A stretch of DNA of 64,000 nt from Pseudobutyrivibrio ruminis AD2017 (GTDB taxonomy: Bacteria > Bacillota > Clostridia > Lachnospirales > Lachnospiraceae), in assembly GCF_000424305.1 (NCBI RefSeq), contig NZ_AUJQ01000006.1, positions 1 to 64,000 of the forward strand. Direction: 5' to 3'. The position numbers and the translations under genes are program-made. The notes under the pieces are model-generated. The model was not told the DNA's origin and searched no databases. It saw only the letters and a list, made by a program, of their open reading frames with translations. This document shows, piece by piece, positions 1 to 8,104 of this stretch (the first letter of the stretch is position 1; each line of letters opens with the position of its first letter).

Positions 1-1
1 T

Positions 2-74
2 GGGATCTTAGCTCAGCTGGGAGAGCATCTGCCTTACAAGCAGGGGGTCACAGGTTCGAGCCCTGTAGGTCCCA
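2..74 (+). tRNA. tRNA-Val (anticodon UAC)
   Basis: The sequence folds as a cloverleaf. The acceptor stem pairs GGGATCT (2-8) with AGGTCCC (67-73), and the discriminator base is A74. The anticodon stem TCTGC/GCAGG encloses the loop CTTACAA, which places UAC at positions 34-36, so it reads Val codons. The T arm carries GGTTCGAGCC. CCA is not encoded. It is the first of three closely spaced tRNA genes. Confidence 0.95.
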
Positions 75-90
75 TTAGCCTTTTGGCTAT

Positions 91-174
91 GCCGTAGTGG
101 CGGAACTGGCAGACGCGCGGGACTTAAAATCCCGTGGTGGCGACATCGTACCGGTTCGATTCCGGTCTACGGCA
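91..174 (+). tRNA. tRNA-Leu (anticodon UAA)
   Basis: A class II tRNA of about 84 nt with a long variable arm. The acceptor GCCGTAG (91-97) pairs with CTACGGC (167-173). The anticodon stem CGGGA/TCCCG encloses CTTAAAA, giving UAA. CCA is not encoded. It lies 16 nt after tRNA-Val, so cotranscription is likely. Confidence 0.95.
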
Positions 175-187
175 TTTTTAATATTGT

Positions 188-261
188 GTGTGTGTAGCTC
201 AGCTGGATAGAGCACTTGGCTACGGACCAAGGTGTCGGGGGTTCGAATCCTCTCACGCACG
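188..261 (+). tRNA. tRNA-Arg (anticodon ACG)
   Basis: The acceptor GTGTGTG (188-194) pairs with CACGCAC (254-260), with one G-T pair. The anticodon stem CTTGG/CCAAG encloses CTACGGA, giving ACG. The T arm is GGGTTCGAATCC. It is the last gene of the tRNA cluster and is followed at once by a terminator. Confidence 0.95.
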
Positions 262-277
262 CTTAATTAAAAGAAAA

Positions 278-306
278 AGAGATAGGTTTTTCCTATCTCT
301 TTTTTC
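278..306 (+). terminator. Terminator of the tRNA cluster
   Basis: AGAGATAGG (278-286) pairs with CCTATCTCT (292-300) around a TTTTT loop, followed by a T run. The same stem sequence recurs at 1585-1609 and 5318-5343. Confidence 0.85.
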
Positions 307-316
307 TTTTAACTCA

Positions 317-412
317 CCGGCAGGTCGAATTCGAACAGGTTCGAACTCTCGCCTGCCGGCTCGGTCGGCGCTAAACGACGTCCACTGGACGTCAGCGCCC
401 TCTCATGCACGC
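317..412. repeat. GC-rich double hairpin with tRNA-like 3' end
   Basis: Two strong hairpins lie side by side. The first pairs CCGGCAGG (317-324) with CCTGCCGG (352-359) and nests the perfect inverted repeat TTCGAAC/GTTCGAA (330-345). The second pairs GGCGCT (367-372) with AGCGCC (394-399) and nests GACGTCC/GGACGTC (377-393). The tail at 399-412 (CCTCTCATGCACGC) matches the end of tRNA-Arg (249-262, CCTCTCACGCACGC) at all but one base. It may be a remnant of a tRNA gene or an attachment-site-like duplication. The function is unknown. Confidence 0.6.
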
Positions 413-429
413 AAAATAATTTTTTAAAA

Positions 430-461
430 AGCGCTGAATCAATGAAGATTCAACGCTTTTT
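430..461 (+). terminator. Second terminator downstream of the tRNA region
   Basis: AGCGCTGAATC pairs with GATTCAACGCT around a short AATGAA loop and is followed by six T. It closes any transcript that reads through the double hairpin. Confidence 0.75.
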
Positions 462-570
462 TCTATTTACAGAAAATGAGTATCAGTGAGTATCACAAGA
501 AAGGAGGAAGTGTTCTAAATCATAAATAATTATTTAAGCTGTTCGATTATTGATTAAAGTTATAAATGAG

Positions 571-599
571 TTGATAAATACATGTGTGAGTGATAATAT
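571..599 (+). promoter_or_regulatory. Candidate promoter of the secreted-protein gene at 668
   Basis: TTGATA (571-576) and TAATAT (594-599) are separated by 17 bp, a reasonable vegetative promoter. The leader of about 60 nt ends in a small GACCA/TGGTC hairpin (640-652) directly before the GGAGG ribosome binding site. The remainder of 462-667 shows no other feature. Confidence 0.45.
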
Positions 600-667
600 A
601 ACGTTTAGAAATTGTATTTCAACAAATGTATTTTAAATAGACCACTATGGTCCGGAGGAAGTAGGGA

Positions 668-1537
668 ATGAAAAAGATTAAACGTATTTTTACAGCAGTA
701 TTATCACTTTGCTTGATTATGGGGCTTGTTGCTACAAGCACAATCACCTCAGAAGCAAAGGGAAAGAAGAAGTCAGCAAAGGAAGCTAAGGCTGTTGCAA
801 TTTCTACAGTTAATGACCCAGCTTTAATGCAGGCGTTAATCAAGGGCAGCACATTCACTTACAATGGCAAAGAGTATAATGCCAATCAGATTTCAGGTAT
901 GAACCTTGAACAGGCTGCCAACTTAATGGGTCTTACAGTTTCAAAACCAGCGAATAACGGAAGCATCGAAGACCCTTGGGGTGGTTGGGCGTATGAAAAC
1001 AGAGCACAAGCTGATATAACAGACGCAGACAGCTCTGATGGACTTGTTCACATACAGCGATTCATTGATTTAAGAGGCGATATGCCAACCATAACACAGT
1101 TTTATTATGATGGCGGTAGTTTTGAGATGATGGGAATGCCTTGTGTGTATTTCAATTATGACCTCAATAATAACTCTATGTATACAACTTATGGTAACTC
1201 TTGGAATTGTAAGACATTAGATGCTCTTTTACGTGCAGGCAATTATGCCAACGTAACCGACATAATTAGTCGAAATGGGCTTACTCTTCGTACATACGAT
1301 AACGAAGCTAGTTGGAGTGCATATATTGCGTCTGATGGTTGGGGATTCAAGGATAAAATGGTTGTTAATGGCGTGACATATTATTATCACGCATATGCAA
1401 TGACAGGACAGCTTGATACCAATGGTTGCGGAATAACTACAACATTAGCTATTTTGAAACCGGATGGTTCAATTGTTAGCTATACATCGACAGCTACTGC
1501 TCCTACATCCATTTGCGAGAGCTCACCAATAAATTAA
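668..1537 (+). CDS. Secreted protein of unknown function
   Basis: The 289-residue product starts with a classic signal peptide: MKKIKR, a hydrophobic core, and a likely cleavage after the Ala of SEA near residue 30. A basic stretch follows (KGKKKSAKEAK). The mature part is rich in Tyr, Asn and aromatic residues and contains few Cys. I do not recognise a domain, and no catalytic motif is apparent. The start is supported by GGAGG 10 nt upstream. It has its own promoter and is closed by a terminator at 1546, so it is probably monocistronic. An extracellular or wall-associated role is inferred only from the signal peptide. Confidence 0.8.
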   Translation: MKKIKRIFTAVLSLCLIMGLVATSTITSEAKGKKKSAKEAKAVAISTVNDPALMQALIKGSTFTYNGKEYNANQISGMNLEQAANLMGLTVSKPANNGSIEDPWGGWAYENRAQADITDADSSDGLVHIQRFIDLRGDMPTITQFYYDGGSFEMMGMPCVYFNYDLNNNSMYTTYGNSWNCKTLDALLRAGNYANVTDIISRNGLTLRTYDNEASWSAYIASDGWGFKDKMVVNGVTYYYHAYAMTGQLDTNGCGITTTLAILKPDGSIVSYTSTATAPTSICESSPIN

Positions 1538-1545
1538 GCTTCTAA

Positions 1546-1572
1546 AGGCGGAACGAAATGTTCCGCCTCTTT
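1546..1572 (+). terminator. Terminator after the secreted-protein gene
   Basis: The perfect stem AGGCGGAAC (1546-1554) / GTTCCGCCT (1560-1568) with a five-base loop is followed by CTTT. Confidence 0.8.
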
Positions 1573-1584
1573 GTCTATACTCTG

Positions 1585-1615
1585 AGAGATAGGACTTTGT
1601 GCTATCTCTTTTTTT
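1585..1615 (+). terminator. Second terminator with the recurring AGAGATAG stem
   Basis: AGAGATAG (1585-1592) pairs with CTATCTCT (1602-1609), followed by eight T. The stem is shared with the terminators at 278 and 5318. Confidence 0.8.
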
Positions 1616-1683
1616 ACGTTGTATTTAGCCTCATGTAGTAATACAATGTGTAATATATATAAAAATAAATATTAGGGGGAAAT

Positions 1684-2451
1684 ATGTTAAAACAAATTAG
1701 GACAGTAACAGCGTTGTCATTAATTGCAGTAGTTTGTATTAATACATTAGGCTGTGGTGCAAATAGTATTAATACATCAACAGTTGATGGTGATTTATCT
1801 AATGGTGTATCAAATTTAAGTATCGATTCCATAAAAGATATTTCCGAATATTTTATAGATCCTCATGAGCATGAATCTATGAAGGATGGATATACTGAAA
1901 AATATGATTTAAACGGTGATGGAAAGGAAGAGACAATTAGTATTGAGCAATTGCCTTGCAATGGTGGGGATGGGGCTTATTATCCTCATGTATATAATTC
2001 TGAAGGTGTAGAAATAGCTTATCAAGATGACATAGAAGAGTCTCCTTTTAAAGAAAAATGGGATAATGGAAATGTAGAATTTTATTATAATGATGAAAAA
2101 TTCTATTCCTTAGATAAGGCAGAAGTAAAAAGCATTTATTTAGAATCAGCTACAGAAGAGGAGATAGATAAAAACCTATCTGGCACTCAAGAAATAGGAT
2201 CAGATTTAGCTAGCGGATTTGTAGTTTCAGAAACTGATGGAAAGCCAGAATTAATTGTTAAATACTACACCGAGGGAGTAATGCCACATACAGTATCACT
2301 AGGATATTGCCTATTACATTTAAAGCTCAATAATGACGAAAAATGGGAGATAACCCCTGAATTTGTAAGGGATGGTAAATCCAATACAGATGCACAAGTT
2401 ATAATTCCTGCATTGGATTATTATTGGGCTATGTTTTGCCTGTTACAATAG
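1684..2451 (+). CDS. Lipoprotein of unknown function
   Basis: The 255-residue protein has a lipoprotein signal: a short basic start, a hydrophobic core, and the lipobox LGC with the acceptor Cys at residue 24. It is expected to be anchored on the outer face of the membrane. The mature protein is acidic and carries a calcium-loop-like DLNGDGKEE stretch at residues 78-86, as found in EF-hand or FG-GAP type repeats. No enzyme motif is visible. The start is supported by AGGGGGA just upstream. It is transcribed convergently with the gene at 2519-3268 and shares its terminator. Confidence 0.8.
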   Translation: MLKQIRTVTALSLIAVVCINTLGCGANSINTSTVDGDLSNGVSNLSIDSIKDISEYFIDPHEHESMKDGYTEKYDLNGDGKEETISIEQLPCNGGDGAYYPHVYNSEGVEIAYQDDIEESPFKEKWDNGNVEFYYNDEKFYSLDKAEVKSIYLESATEEEIDKNLSGTQEIGSDLASGFVVSETDGKPELIVKYYTEGVMPHTVSLGYCLLHLKLNNDEKWEITPEFVRDGKSNTDAQVIIPALDYYWAMFCLLQ

Positions 2452-2488
2452 TTTTAATGAAAGTAAACATAGGAATAAGTAGAAAAAA

Positions 2489-2520
2489 GTCGCGGCATAT
2501 ATTTGCCGCGACAATTTTTT
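2489..2520. terminator. Bidirectional terminator between convergent genes
   Basis: GTCGCGGCA (2489-2497) pairs perfectly with TGCCGCGAC (2504-2512). A T run follows on the plus strand and an A run precedes it (2482-2488), so it can end transcription from both sides. Confidence 0.85.
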
Positions 2521-3268
2521 ATTGAATACACTTAAGTGATGAAATGCTGTATCCATCAAAGCAGCTAGAAGAATTATTTACCAGCTTTACATCTACGTTG
2601 TAAGATGTATTGGAAACTACTGGTTCATCATTCTCAATTGTTGTTGAAACAGTGGTGATAACTGCATGAACAAGCACACCATCATCTAACATTTCTGAGG
2701 TGTAGCTTTCTAAATATGCATCGTTAAAAAATGAAGCTGCATTATTGTAATCTAAAGGTTCAGCAAATGTAAAATCTGATTTGACACCAGTAAGAGAATA
2801 AGACATATACTCAGCCTGTTCTTCATCAATTATATTTGAGTTTTTTTCTGTTATGTCATTAAGATATTCGAAGCCATAATGTGAGTTCATTAAAAAATGG
2901 CTAGTAAAGAACTCTTGCCAAGCTTCACCTTCTACTGAAGTTGAATCAAATTCATTGTAGCTTTGAGCTAATAGAGCAATTGCTCCAGCTAAATCATCTG
3001 AAAGTTTAAAATCTGTGCTTGCTGCAGAGCTATTTTTGTTAACTTGGCCTGATTCAGAGGCATCTGATTTTGTGTCACTTGAATTAGAATCTGCTGGATT
3101 TGTAACACTTGAATTAGAAACACTTGAATTAGAAACATTAGATTCAGTAGACTGCACCACTTTGTTATAGCCAATATATACAGCGCATCCGATAATTAAT
3201 AACAATGCTACTATAATTAGTGTGACTGAGATAATTCTTTTTCTCTTTCTTCTTTTATTCTTTTTCAT
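2519..3268 (-). CDS. Membrane-anchored extracellular protein of unknown function
   Basis: The 249-residue protein begins with a very basic segment (KKNKRRKRKR), then one transmembrane helix at about residues 12-33. A low-complexity Ser/Asn/Thr/Asp linker (about residues 40-85) includes the repeated unit SNSSV. The C-terminal domain (about 86-249) is probably extracellular and resembles no family I can name. The linker DNA is a short tandem repeat with a 15-bp unit. The start is supported by AAGGAG on the minus strand. The gene points away from the endoglucanase and converges on the lipoprotein gene. Confidence 0.75.
   Translation of the reverse strand: MKKNKRRKRKRIISVTLIIVALLLIIGCAVYIGYNKVVQSTESNVSNSSVSNSSVTNPADSNSSDTKSDASESGQVNKNSSAASTDFKLSDDLAGAIALLAQSYNEFDSTSVEGEAWQEFFTSHFLMNSHYGFEYLNDITEKNSNIIDEEQAEYMSYSLTGVKSDFTFAEPLDYNNAASFFNDAYLESYTSEMLDDGVLVHAVITTVSTTIENDEPVVSNTSYNVDVKLVNNSSSCFDGYSISSLKCIQ
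3077..3150. repeat. 15-bp tandem repeat inside a Ser/Asn linker
   Basis: The unit ACACTTGAATTAGAA occurs twice in direct succession and in decayed form on both sides. On the minus strand it encodes SNSSV repeats. Slippage could vary the linker length between strains. Confidence 0.6.
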
Positions 3269-3639
3269 ATAAATTCTCCTTGATAATTTGTTGCATGTAT
3301 CATTGTACTACAATCTTTTATCTTTGTACGTAAAATAATTGCCCAAATATAAAGGTTTTATGCATCTGTTATTTGGATAAAAACTGCAATAATAATGCTA
3401 GGAAACTCAAAAATAATGGATAAAAATTTATAATAAATAAAAAACATTGATTTTGTTAAAAGTGCACATAATCCAAAAATAGTGTAATAACTAGATTTTG
3501 GAGGAATATTACAAAAATATGACATTTTTTACTAAAACGCAAAATGAAAATTAGTGGGAATTACGAAAATAAGTAAAAAAATGGCTGAGATACGCAGAAA
3601 ACTGCGCATGTATATTATTCCACAAATATTACGAAAATA

Positions 3640-3669
3640 TTGACTAATGCATATGGTTTTAAGTATTAT
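3640..3669 (+). promoter_or_regulatory. Candidate promoter of the endoglucanase gene
   Basis: TTGACT (3640-3645) and TATTAT (3664-3669) are separated by 18 bp in a 444-bp AT-rich gap (3269-3712). The upstream part of the gap is A-tract-rich, which could act as an UP-element-like or bent region. It also holds a small CGCAG/CTGCG hairpin near 3595. I see no gene in the gap. Confidence 0.5.
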
Positions 3670-3673
3670 ACAT

Positions 3674-3685
3674 ATGTCGCGACAT
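3674..3685. promoter_or_regulatory. Palindromic operator candidate at the endoglucanase start site
   Basis: ATGTCGCGACAT is a perfect 12-bp palindrome centred near +4 of the predicted transcript. It stands out as GC-rich within a very AT-rich region. The position is typical of a repressor operator. No regulator is identified. Confidence 0.4.
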
Positions 3686-3712
3686 TACTTATGAAAATAA
3701 GAAGGGGGACGT

Positions 3713-5308
3713 ATGGTAATGCATACACTAAAAAAAGTATTAGCAGTATTTCTCACATTAATTATTGTTGTAACAGCTGTTCCTGCAAAAACAGTTCAAG
3801 CGGCTTCAGGAACAAATAAGACAGCTGCAGAAGTAGTTTCTGATATGAGAGTTGGTTGGAATATAGGAAACAGTTTGGATTCCTATGGCCAGAAGGCTAA
3901 TTTCCCATATACAGTATCTAATGAAACATATTGGGGAAATCCTAAGACAACAAAAGCATTAATCGATGCTGTTGCAGAAGCAGGATTTAATACAATTCGT
4001 ATTCCTGTATCTTGGGGCCAGTACACAACAGGTTCTAACTATCAGATTCCTGATTTCTTCATGAACAGAGTTAAAGAGGTAGTTGATTACTGTATCGCAA
4101 ATGATATGTATGTAATCATAAATACTCATCATGATATTAACAATGATTATTGCTTCTATGTACCAAACAATGCAAATAAGAACCGTTCAGAGGCTTATTT
4201 CAAAGCAGTATGGAAACAGATTGGTACAGAGTTTAAGGATTATGATTACCATCTTGTTTTTGAAACAATGAACGAGCCAAGACTTGTTGGACACAGCGAA
4301 GAGTGGTGGTTCCCAAGAAATAATCCAAGCTCTGACATCAGAGAAGCTGTAGCATGTATCAACGACTACAATCAGGTTGCTCTTGATACAATCCGTGCAA
4401 CAGGTGGAAACAACGCTACAAGATGCGTCATGGTTCCAGGATATGATGCTTCTATTGAAGGTTGCATGACAGATTCATTTAGATTACCAAAGGATTCTGC
4501 AAGCAACAGACTTATCCTTTCAGTACATGCTTACATTCCTTATACATTTGCTCTTGCAAGTGACAGCTACACAACAAGATTTGATAATCCATATGATATT
4601 GATAGCTTCTTCAATGATTTGAACTCAAAGTTCATTTCAAAGGGAACACCAGTTATCGTTGGAGAGACAAGTGCAACAAACAGAAATAACACAGCTGAGC
4701 GTGTAAAGTGGGCTGATTATTACTGGGGCAAGGCTGCTCAGTATAAGAATGTAGCAATGATTCTTTGGGATAACAACATTTACCAGAACAATGCTGCAGG
4801 TTCAGACGGTGAGTGCCACAGATACATTGATAGAAATTCACTTCAGTGGTGTGATCCAGAAATTATCAGCGCTATTATGAAGCACGTTGATGGAACACCA
4901 GCAACAATCAATGGTAAAGAGGTTCCAACCGAGGAGCCAACACCAGAGCCAGAACCACAACCTACACCAGAGCCAGAACCACAGCCACAGCCTACTCCAG
5001 ACCCAAAACCTGTAGTAAAAGATGGCTTAAAGGTAGATTATACAATCAACAACTGGGGCAACGGATACCAGGTATTAATCAAGGTAAAGAACGATTCTTC
5101 ATCAAAGGTTAATGGTTGGACAGTTAAGATTGCTAAGAAGGATGTTAGAATTGATTCTAGCTGGTGCGTAGATGTAGCTGAGGATGGAGATTATTATGTA
5201 ATCACACCAATGTCATGGAATTCTTCTATTGAGCCAGGTGCTTCAGTAGACTTCGGAATTCAGGGAGCAGGAACAATCGGTAGCACAATCGATGTAACAG
5301 TAAAATAA
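3713..5308 (+). CDS. Secreted endo-beta-1,4-glucanase, GH5 with CBM2-like module
   Basis: The 531-residue protein is modular. A signal peptide (about 1-31, ending VQA) leads into a GH5 catalytic domain (about 38-395), an 11-fold Pro/Glu-rich PT linker (about 403-432) and a C-terminal CBM2-like module (about 437-531). Family landmarks are visible: RIPVSWG, the HH pair in NTHHD, the acid/base Glu188 in NEP, and the nucleophile Glu318 in VGET. It is expected to cut internal beta-1,4 bonds of cellulose or mixed glucans outside the cell. Two starts are possible, 3713 and 3719, both near GGGGGA. The layout matches the endoglucanases known from rumen Butyrivibrio. It stands alone between its own promoter and a terminator. 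Confidence 0.93.
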   Translation: MVMHTLKKVLAVFLTLIIVVTAVPAKTVQAASGTNKTAAEVVSDMRVGWNIGNSLDSYGQKANFPYTVSNETYWGNPKTTKALIDAVAEAGFNTIRIPVSWGQYTTGSNYQIPDFFMNRVKEVVDYCIANDMYVIINTHHDINNDYCFYVPNNANKNRSEAYFKAVWKQIGTEFKDYDYHLVFETMNEPRLVGHSEEWWFPRNNPSSDIREAVACINDYNQVALDTIRATGGNNATRCVMVPGYDASIEGCMTDSFRLPKDSASNRLILSVHAYIPYTFALASDSYTTRFDNPYDIDSFFNDLNSKFISKGTPVIVGETSATNRNNTAERVKWADYYWGKAAQYKNVAMILWDNNIYQNNAAGSDGECHRYIDRNSLQWCDPEIISAIMKHVDGTPATINGKEVPTEEPTPEPEPQPTPEPEPQPQPTPDPKPVVKDGLKVDYTINNWGNGYQVLIKVKNDSSSKVNGWTVKIAKKDVRIDSSWCVDVAEDGDYYVITPMSWNSSIEPGASVDFGIQGAGTIGSTIDVTVK

Positions 5309-5317
5309 TAACTTTTA

Positions 5318-5347
5318 AGAGATAGGATTTAGGTCCTATCTCTTTTT
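5318..5347 (+). terminator. Terminator of the endoglucanase gene
   Basis: AGAGATAGG (5318-5326) pairs with CCTATCTCT (5335-5343) and is followed by six T. It is the third copy of this stem in the window. Confidence 0.85.
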
Positions 5348-5452
5348 TGGTTTGTGAAAATTTATTGACAACTTAATAAATCTGCGGACAGAGTAAAAAA
5401 AGTGATGTAAAATAATTAATGTTGAGTTATGTAAATAAATGGGGAGGAAACT

Positions 5453-6478
5453 ATGGGTACAATATCAGATTATATTAAATGGCGAGGGGATTTGAGCTTT
5501 AGCAAAGATAGCTTCAATGTTGTGGATAACTTGGTTCTATCTTGTGTATCTTATGTGGAAATGGATGGTTTATTTTCAAGTGCCACTGAGGAAAAAACTT
5601 TAAAGGAAATATCTGATGAGTATTTCGCTAAGGTATACAAAAAGAAAAAGTTTAGAGATGGTTCAATCCTTAAGGACGCACCACTTACGCTGAAGGCTAT
5701 AGCAAAAACAGCTAGATATAAAAACGTTAAGGTTCGTAATTACGTTAGTAAAACAGATGTTAAGAAAACCTTACAGTTTGCAGCTATGGAATTCCTGCTT
5801 CCAAATGGTACCAGCTATGTGGCATACAGAGGAACTGACGATTCCATTGTTGGATGGAAAGAGGATTTCAAGCTTGCCATTTCAGAGGTTCAAGCTGAAA
5901 AGGAAGCTGTTCATTATTTAAATAGAATTGCCAAAGATAATAATCAAAAGTTGATTGTAGGAGGTCATTCTAAAGGAGGACATTTGGCGGTATATGCAGT
6001 TGCTAAATGTGGTCTTCCAATTAAAAGCAGGGTAGTGAGGGTTTACAGTAATGATGGACCTGGATTTATGAAGAAGGTATCTGAATCCAAGGATATAAAG
6101 GATATCTTGCCAAAGGTTGTTAGCATTGTTCCAGAAGAAACTGTAGTTGGTCTTTTAATGGAGCCTGTTTGTACACCTACAGTTGTAAAAAGTACAGCAT
6201 CAGGACTTGCGCAGCACAATCTGGCAACCTGGTGTATGGTAGGTAAAAAGCTTACTACCACAAAAGAAATTAGTAAGTCAGCAATGCTATTAGATGCGAT
6301 TCTAAAAGAAAACGTATATAAAATGAGTGATAAAGAAATTGATGAATTTGTGGAAACTCTATTCTCAATTTTTGAATCAACAGGTGCATTAACATTAACT
6401 GATTTGAAAAAAAGCGGTTTGAAAGGTCTTCAGGCGATTTCCAAAAAGGTATTAGAAGCTATCAATTCCAAAAAATAA
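5453..6478 (+). CDS. Mbeg1-like (DUF2974) lipase-fold hydrolase
   Basis: The 341-residue protein has no signal peptide, so it should be cytoplasmic. The central region carries the alpha/beta-hydrolase nucleophile elbow GGHSKGGH with Ser173, preceded by YVAYRGTDDS (about 122-131), which resembles the oxyanion region of class 3 lipases. The segment YSNDGPGF follows. This combination is typical of the Mbeg1-like/DUF2974 family. The natural substrate is unknown; esterase or lipase activity is inferred from the fold. The start is supported by GGGGAGGAAA. The HAD gene follows after 16 nt, suggesting a two-gene operon. Confidence 0.8.
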   Translation: MGTISDYIKWRGDLSFSKDSFNVVDNLVLSCVSYVEMDGLFSSATEEKTLKEISDEYFAKVYKKKKFRDGSILKDAPLTLKAIAKTARYKNVKVRNYVSKTDVKKTLQFAAMEFLLPNGTSYVAYRGTDDSIVGWKEDFKLAISEVQAEKEAVHYLNRIAKDNNQKLIVGGHSKGGHLAVYAVAKCGLPIKSRVVRVYSNDGPGFMKKVSESKDIKDILPKVVSIVPEETVVGLLMEPVCTPTVVKSTASGLAQHNLATWCMVGKKLTTTKEISKSAMLLDAILKENVYKMSDKEIDEFVETLFSIFESTGALTLTDLKKSGLKGLQAISKKVLEAINSKK

Positions 6479-6494
6479 TTTCAGTGAGGTAAAA

Positions 6495-7001
6495 ATGGAA
6501 ATGAAGGAAAAACTTAAGAAGATAAAGGTTCTTTTCGGGGATGTTGATAACACATTGCTTTGCCTTAAAATGTACAACGAAGCAGGAAAAAGAATCGTTG
6601 GCTTTGAGGATGCCAATGATTGGTTGAAATATAATATTAACAATAATGCTTACATTAAATGTCAGGCTCCAAGAGGCGTTAAAAATCTAATCGATGATAT
6701 GCATTTTAATCAGGGTGTTAAAATTTATGGGCTGACAGAATGCAGCAATTCCTTTGAATACAATTCGAAATACAATCGCCTAAGAGAGTGCTACCCAGGA
6801 GTTTTTGAGCATCACGGAGATTTGATTTCAACAGAAAGTCGTCATAAGAAAGTACTTATCATGAAGATGATTGCTGAGCGTGATGGCTATAACATGGATG
6901 AAATCATGTTCATTGATGATAGCTACACAGAAATCATGGAGGCCTTCGGTGCAGGAATATTATCTATGCATACAACAGAGGTAATGGAAAGATTTATGTA
7001 G
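6495..7001 (+). CDS. HAD-superfamily phosphatase-like protein
   Basis: The 168-residue protein carries HAD motif I as GDVDNTLL (about residues 14-21, the two Asp being nucleophile and acid/base) and motif IV as FIDDS near residue 137. The middle contains a Thr in LTECSN that could serve as motif II. The length fits a small capless or minimal-cap HAD hydrolase. The substrate cannot be told from sequence. The start is preceded by GTGAGG. It probably shares a transcript with the lipase-like gene and ends at the hairpin at 7116. Confidence 0.75.
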   Translation: MEMKEKLKKIKVLFGDVDNTLLCLKMYNEAGKRIVGFEDANDWLKYNINNNAYIKCQAPRGVKNLIDDMHFNQGVKIYGLTECSNSFEYNSKYNRLRECYPGVFEHHGDLISTESRHKKVLIMKMIAERDGYNMDEIMFIDDSYTEIMEAFGAGILSMHTTEVMERFM

Positions 7002-7115
7002 TGATATTCCATTATGGAATAGATGATGGATGAATATGAATAGCTGAATAATTATTAAATCATTGATTGAAGGACAAAAAGATATTATATTAAATCAATG
7101 GTTGTAAAAGAAAAT

Positions 7116-7151
7116 AGCTTTATGCAGAATATTTCTGTAAAGCTTTTTTTA
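7116..7151 (+). terminator. Terminator or leader hairpin before the ABC importer operon
   Basis: AGCTTTA (7116-7122) pairs with TAAAGCT (7138-7144) and the inner CAGAA pairs with TTCTG, followed by six T. It lies only 18 nt before the first permease start, so it either ends the HAD transcript or attenuates the importer operon. The stretch 7002-7115 otherwise holds only a weak CATTGATT/AATCAATG inverted repeat. Confidence 0.65.
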
Positions 7152-7168
7152 TGTCTAGAGGATTATAA

Positions 7169-8104
7169 ATGAAGTATGTTATTGATAGATTAATACAATT
7201 GATACCAGTCCTACTTGGAATAACATTTCTGTCATTTGCCATGATGCAGATAGCAGGTAGTGATGCTATCACAGAAATGTATGCTGACAAAGGGGCTGTA
7301 TCTGTTGAAATAATTAATGCCAAGCGTGCAGAGCTGGGATTGGACAAGCCGTTTATAGAGCAGTATTTTATATGGCTTGGCGGACTGGTCCGAGGCGATA
7401 TGGGTGTTAGTTATGTATCAGGCAAGGATGTATTTGATACATTTATTTCTAAGCTTCCAGCAACAATTCTTCTTACAGTTTTATCAGTTTTACTTACTAT
7501 CTTAATATCAATACCACTTGGAATCATTGCAGCAGTAAGACACGATAGATTTACTGATTACTTTTTGCGCTTTTTTAGCTTTGTAGGCAATTCAATGCCA
7601 AACTTTTTCATAGCCCTATTGTTGATGCAACTGCTTGCCATAAAGCTTGGAATACTTCCAGTTATATCAAGCGGCACCAGTATCCAAAGTGCTATTATGC
7701 CTACCCTTACACTTGCTATTGCCATGTCATCAAAATATATGAGACAGGTTCGAGCAACAGTTCTTGAGGAACTGAACAAGGATTATGTAGTAGGTGCAAA
7801 AGCCAGAGGTGTTAGAAACAGTATCATTCTTTGGAAGAGTGTAATAAAGGCATCCATGCTTACAATAATTACACTGCTTGCTCTTTCAATAGGAAGCTTG
7901 CTTGGTGGTACAGCCATCATCGAAAGCATCTTTATGTGGGATGGAGTAGGAAAGCTTGCGGTAGACGCCATCACCATGCGTGACTATCCAATGATACAGG
8001 CTTATGTTGTGTGGATGGCCATTATCTATGTAATGGTAAATCTTGTGACAGATTTGCTGTATCACTTACTGGACCCTCGTATCAGATTGGGGGTGGCAGA
8101 ATAA
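7169..8104 (+). CDS. Opp/Nik-family ABC transporter permease (first)
   Basis: The 311-residue integral membrane protein has the architecture of DppB/NikB permeases: an N-terminal helix (YVIDRLIQLIPVLLGITFLSF), a periplasmic loop, then five helices. The cytoplasmic EAA-type loop is at about residues 205-225 (VLEELNKDYVVGAKARGV). It forms half of the membrane channel with the following gene. The stop codon overlaps the next start (TAATG), which indicates translational coupling. Substrate class is peptide or nickel chelate. Nickel is suggested, not proven, by hypB further downstream. Confidence 0.88.
   Translation: MKYVIDRLIQLIPVLLGITFLSFAMMQIAGSDAITEMYADKGAVSVEIINAKRAELGLDKPFIEQYFIWLGGLVRGDMGVSYVSGKDVFDTFISKLPATILLTVLSVLLTILISIPLGIIAAVRHDRFTDYFLRFFSFVGNSMPNFFIALLLMQLLAIKLGILPVISSGTSIQSAIMPTLTLAIAMSSKYMRQVRATVLEELNKDYVVGAKARGVRNSIILWKSVIKASMLTIITLLALSIGSLLGGTAIIESIFMWDGVGKLAVDAITMRDYPMIQAYVVWMAIIYVMVNLVTDLLYHLLDPRIRLGVAE

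Noticed and set aside
188-427. A 79-codon open frame across tRNA-Arg and the double hairpin
   Set aside because: It is the well-known spurious frame through tRNA-Arg and continues through terminator and hairpin DNA without a ribosome binding site.
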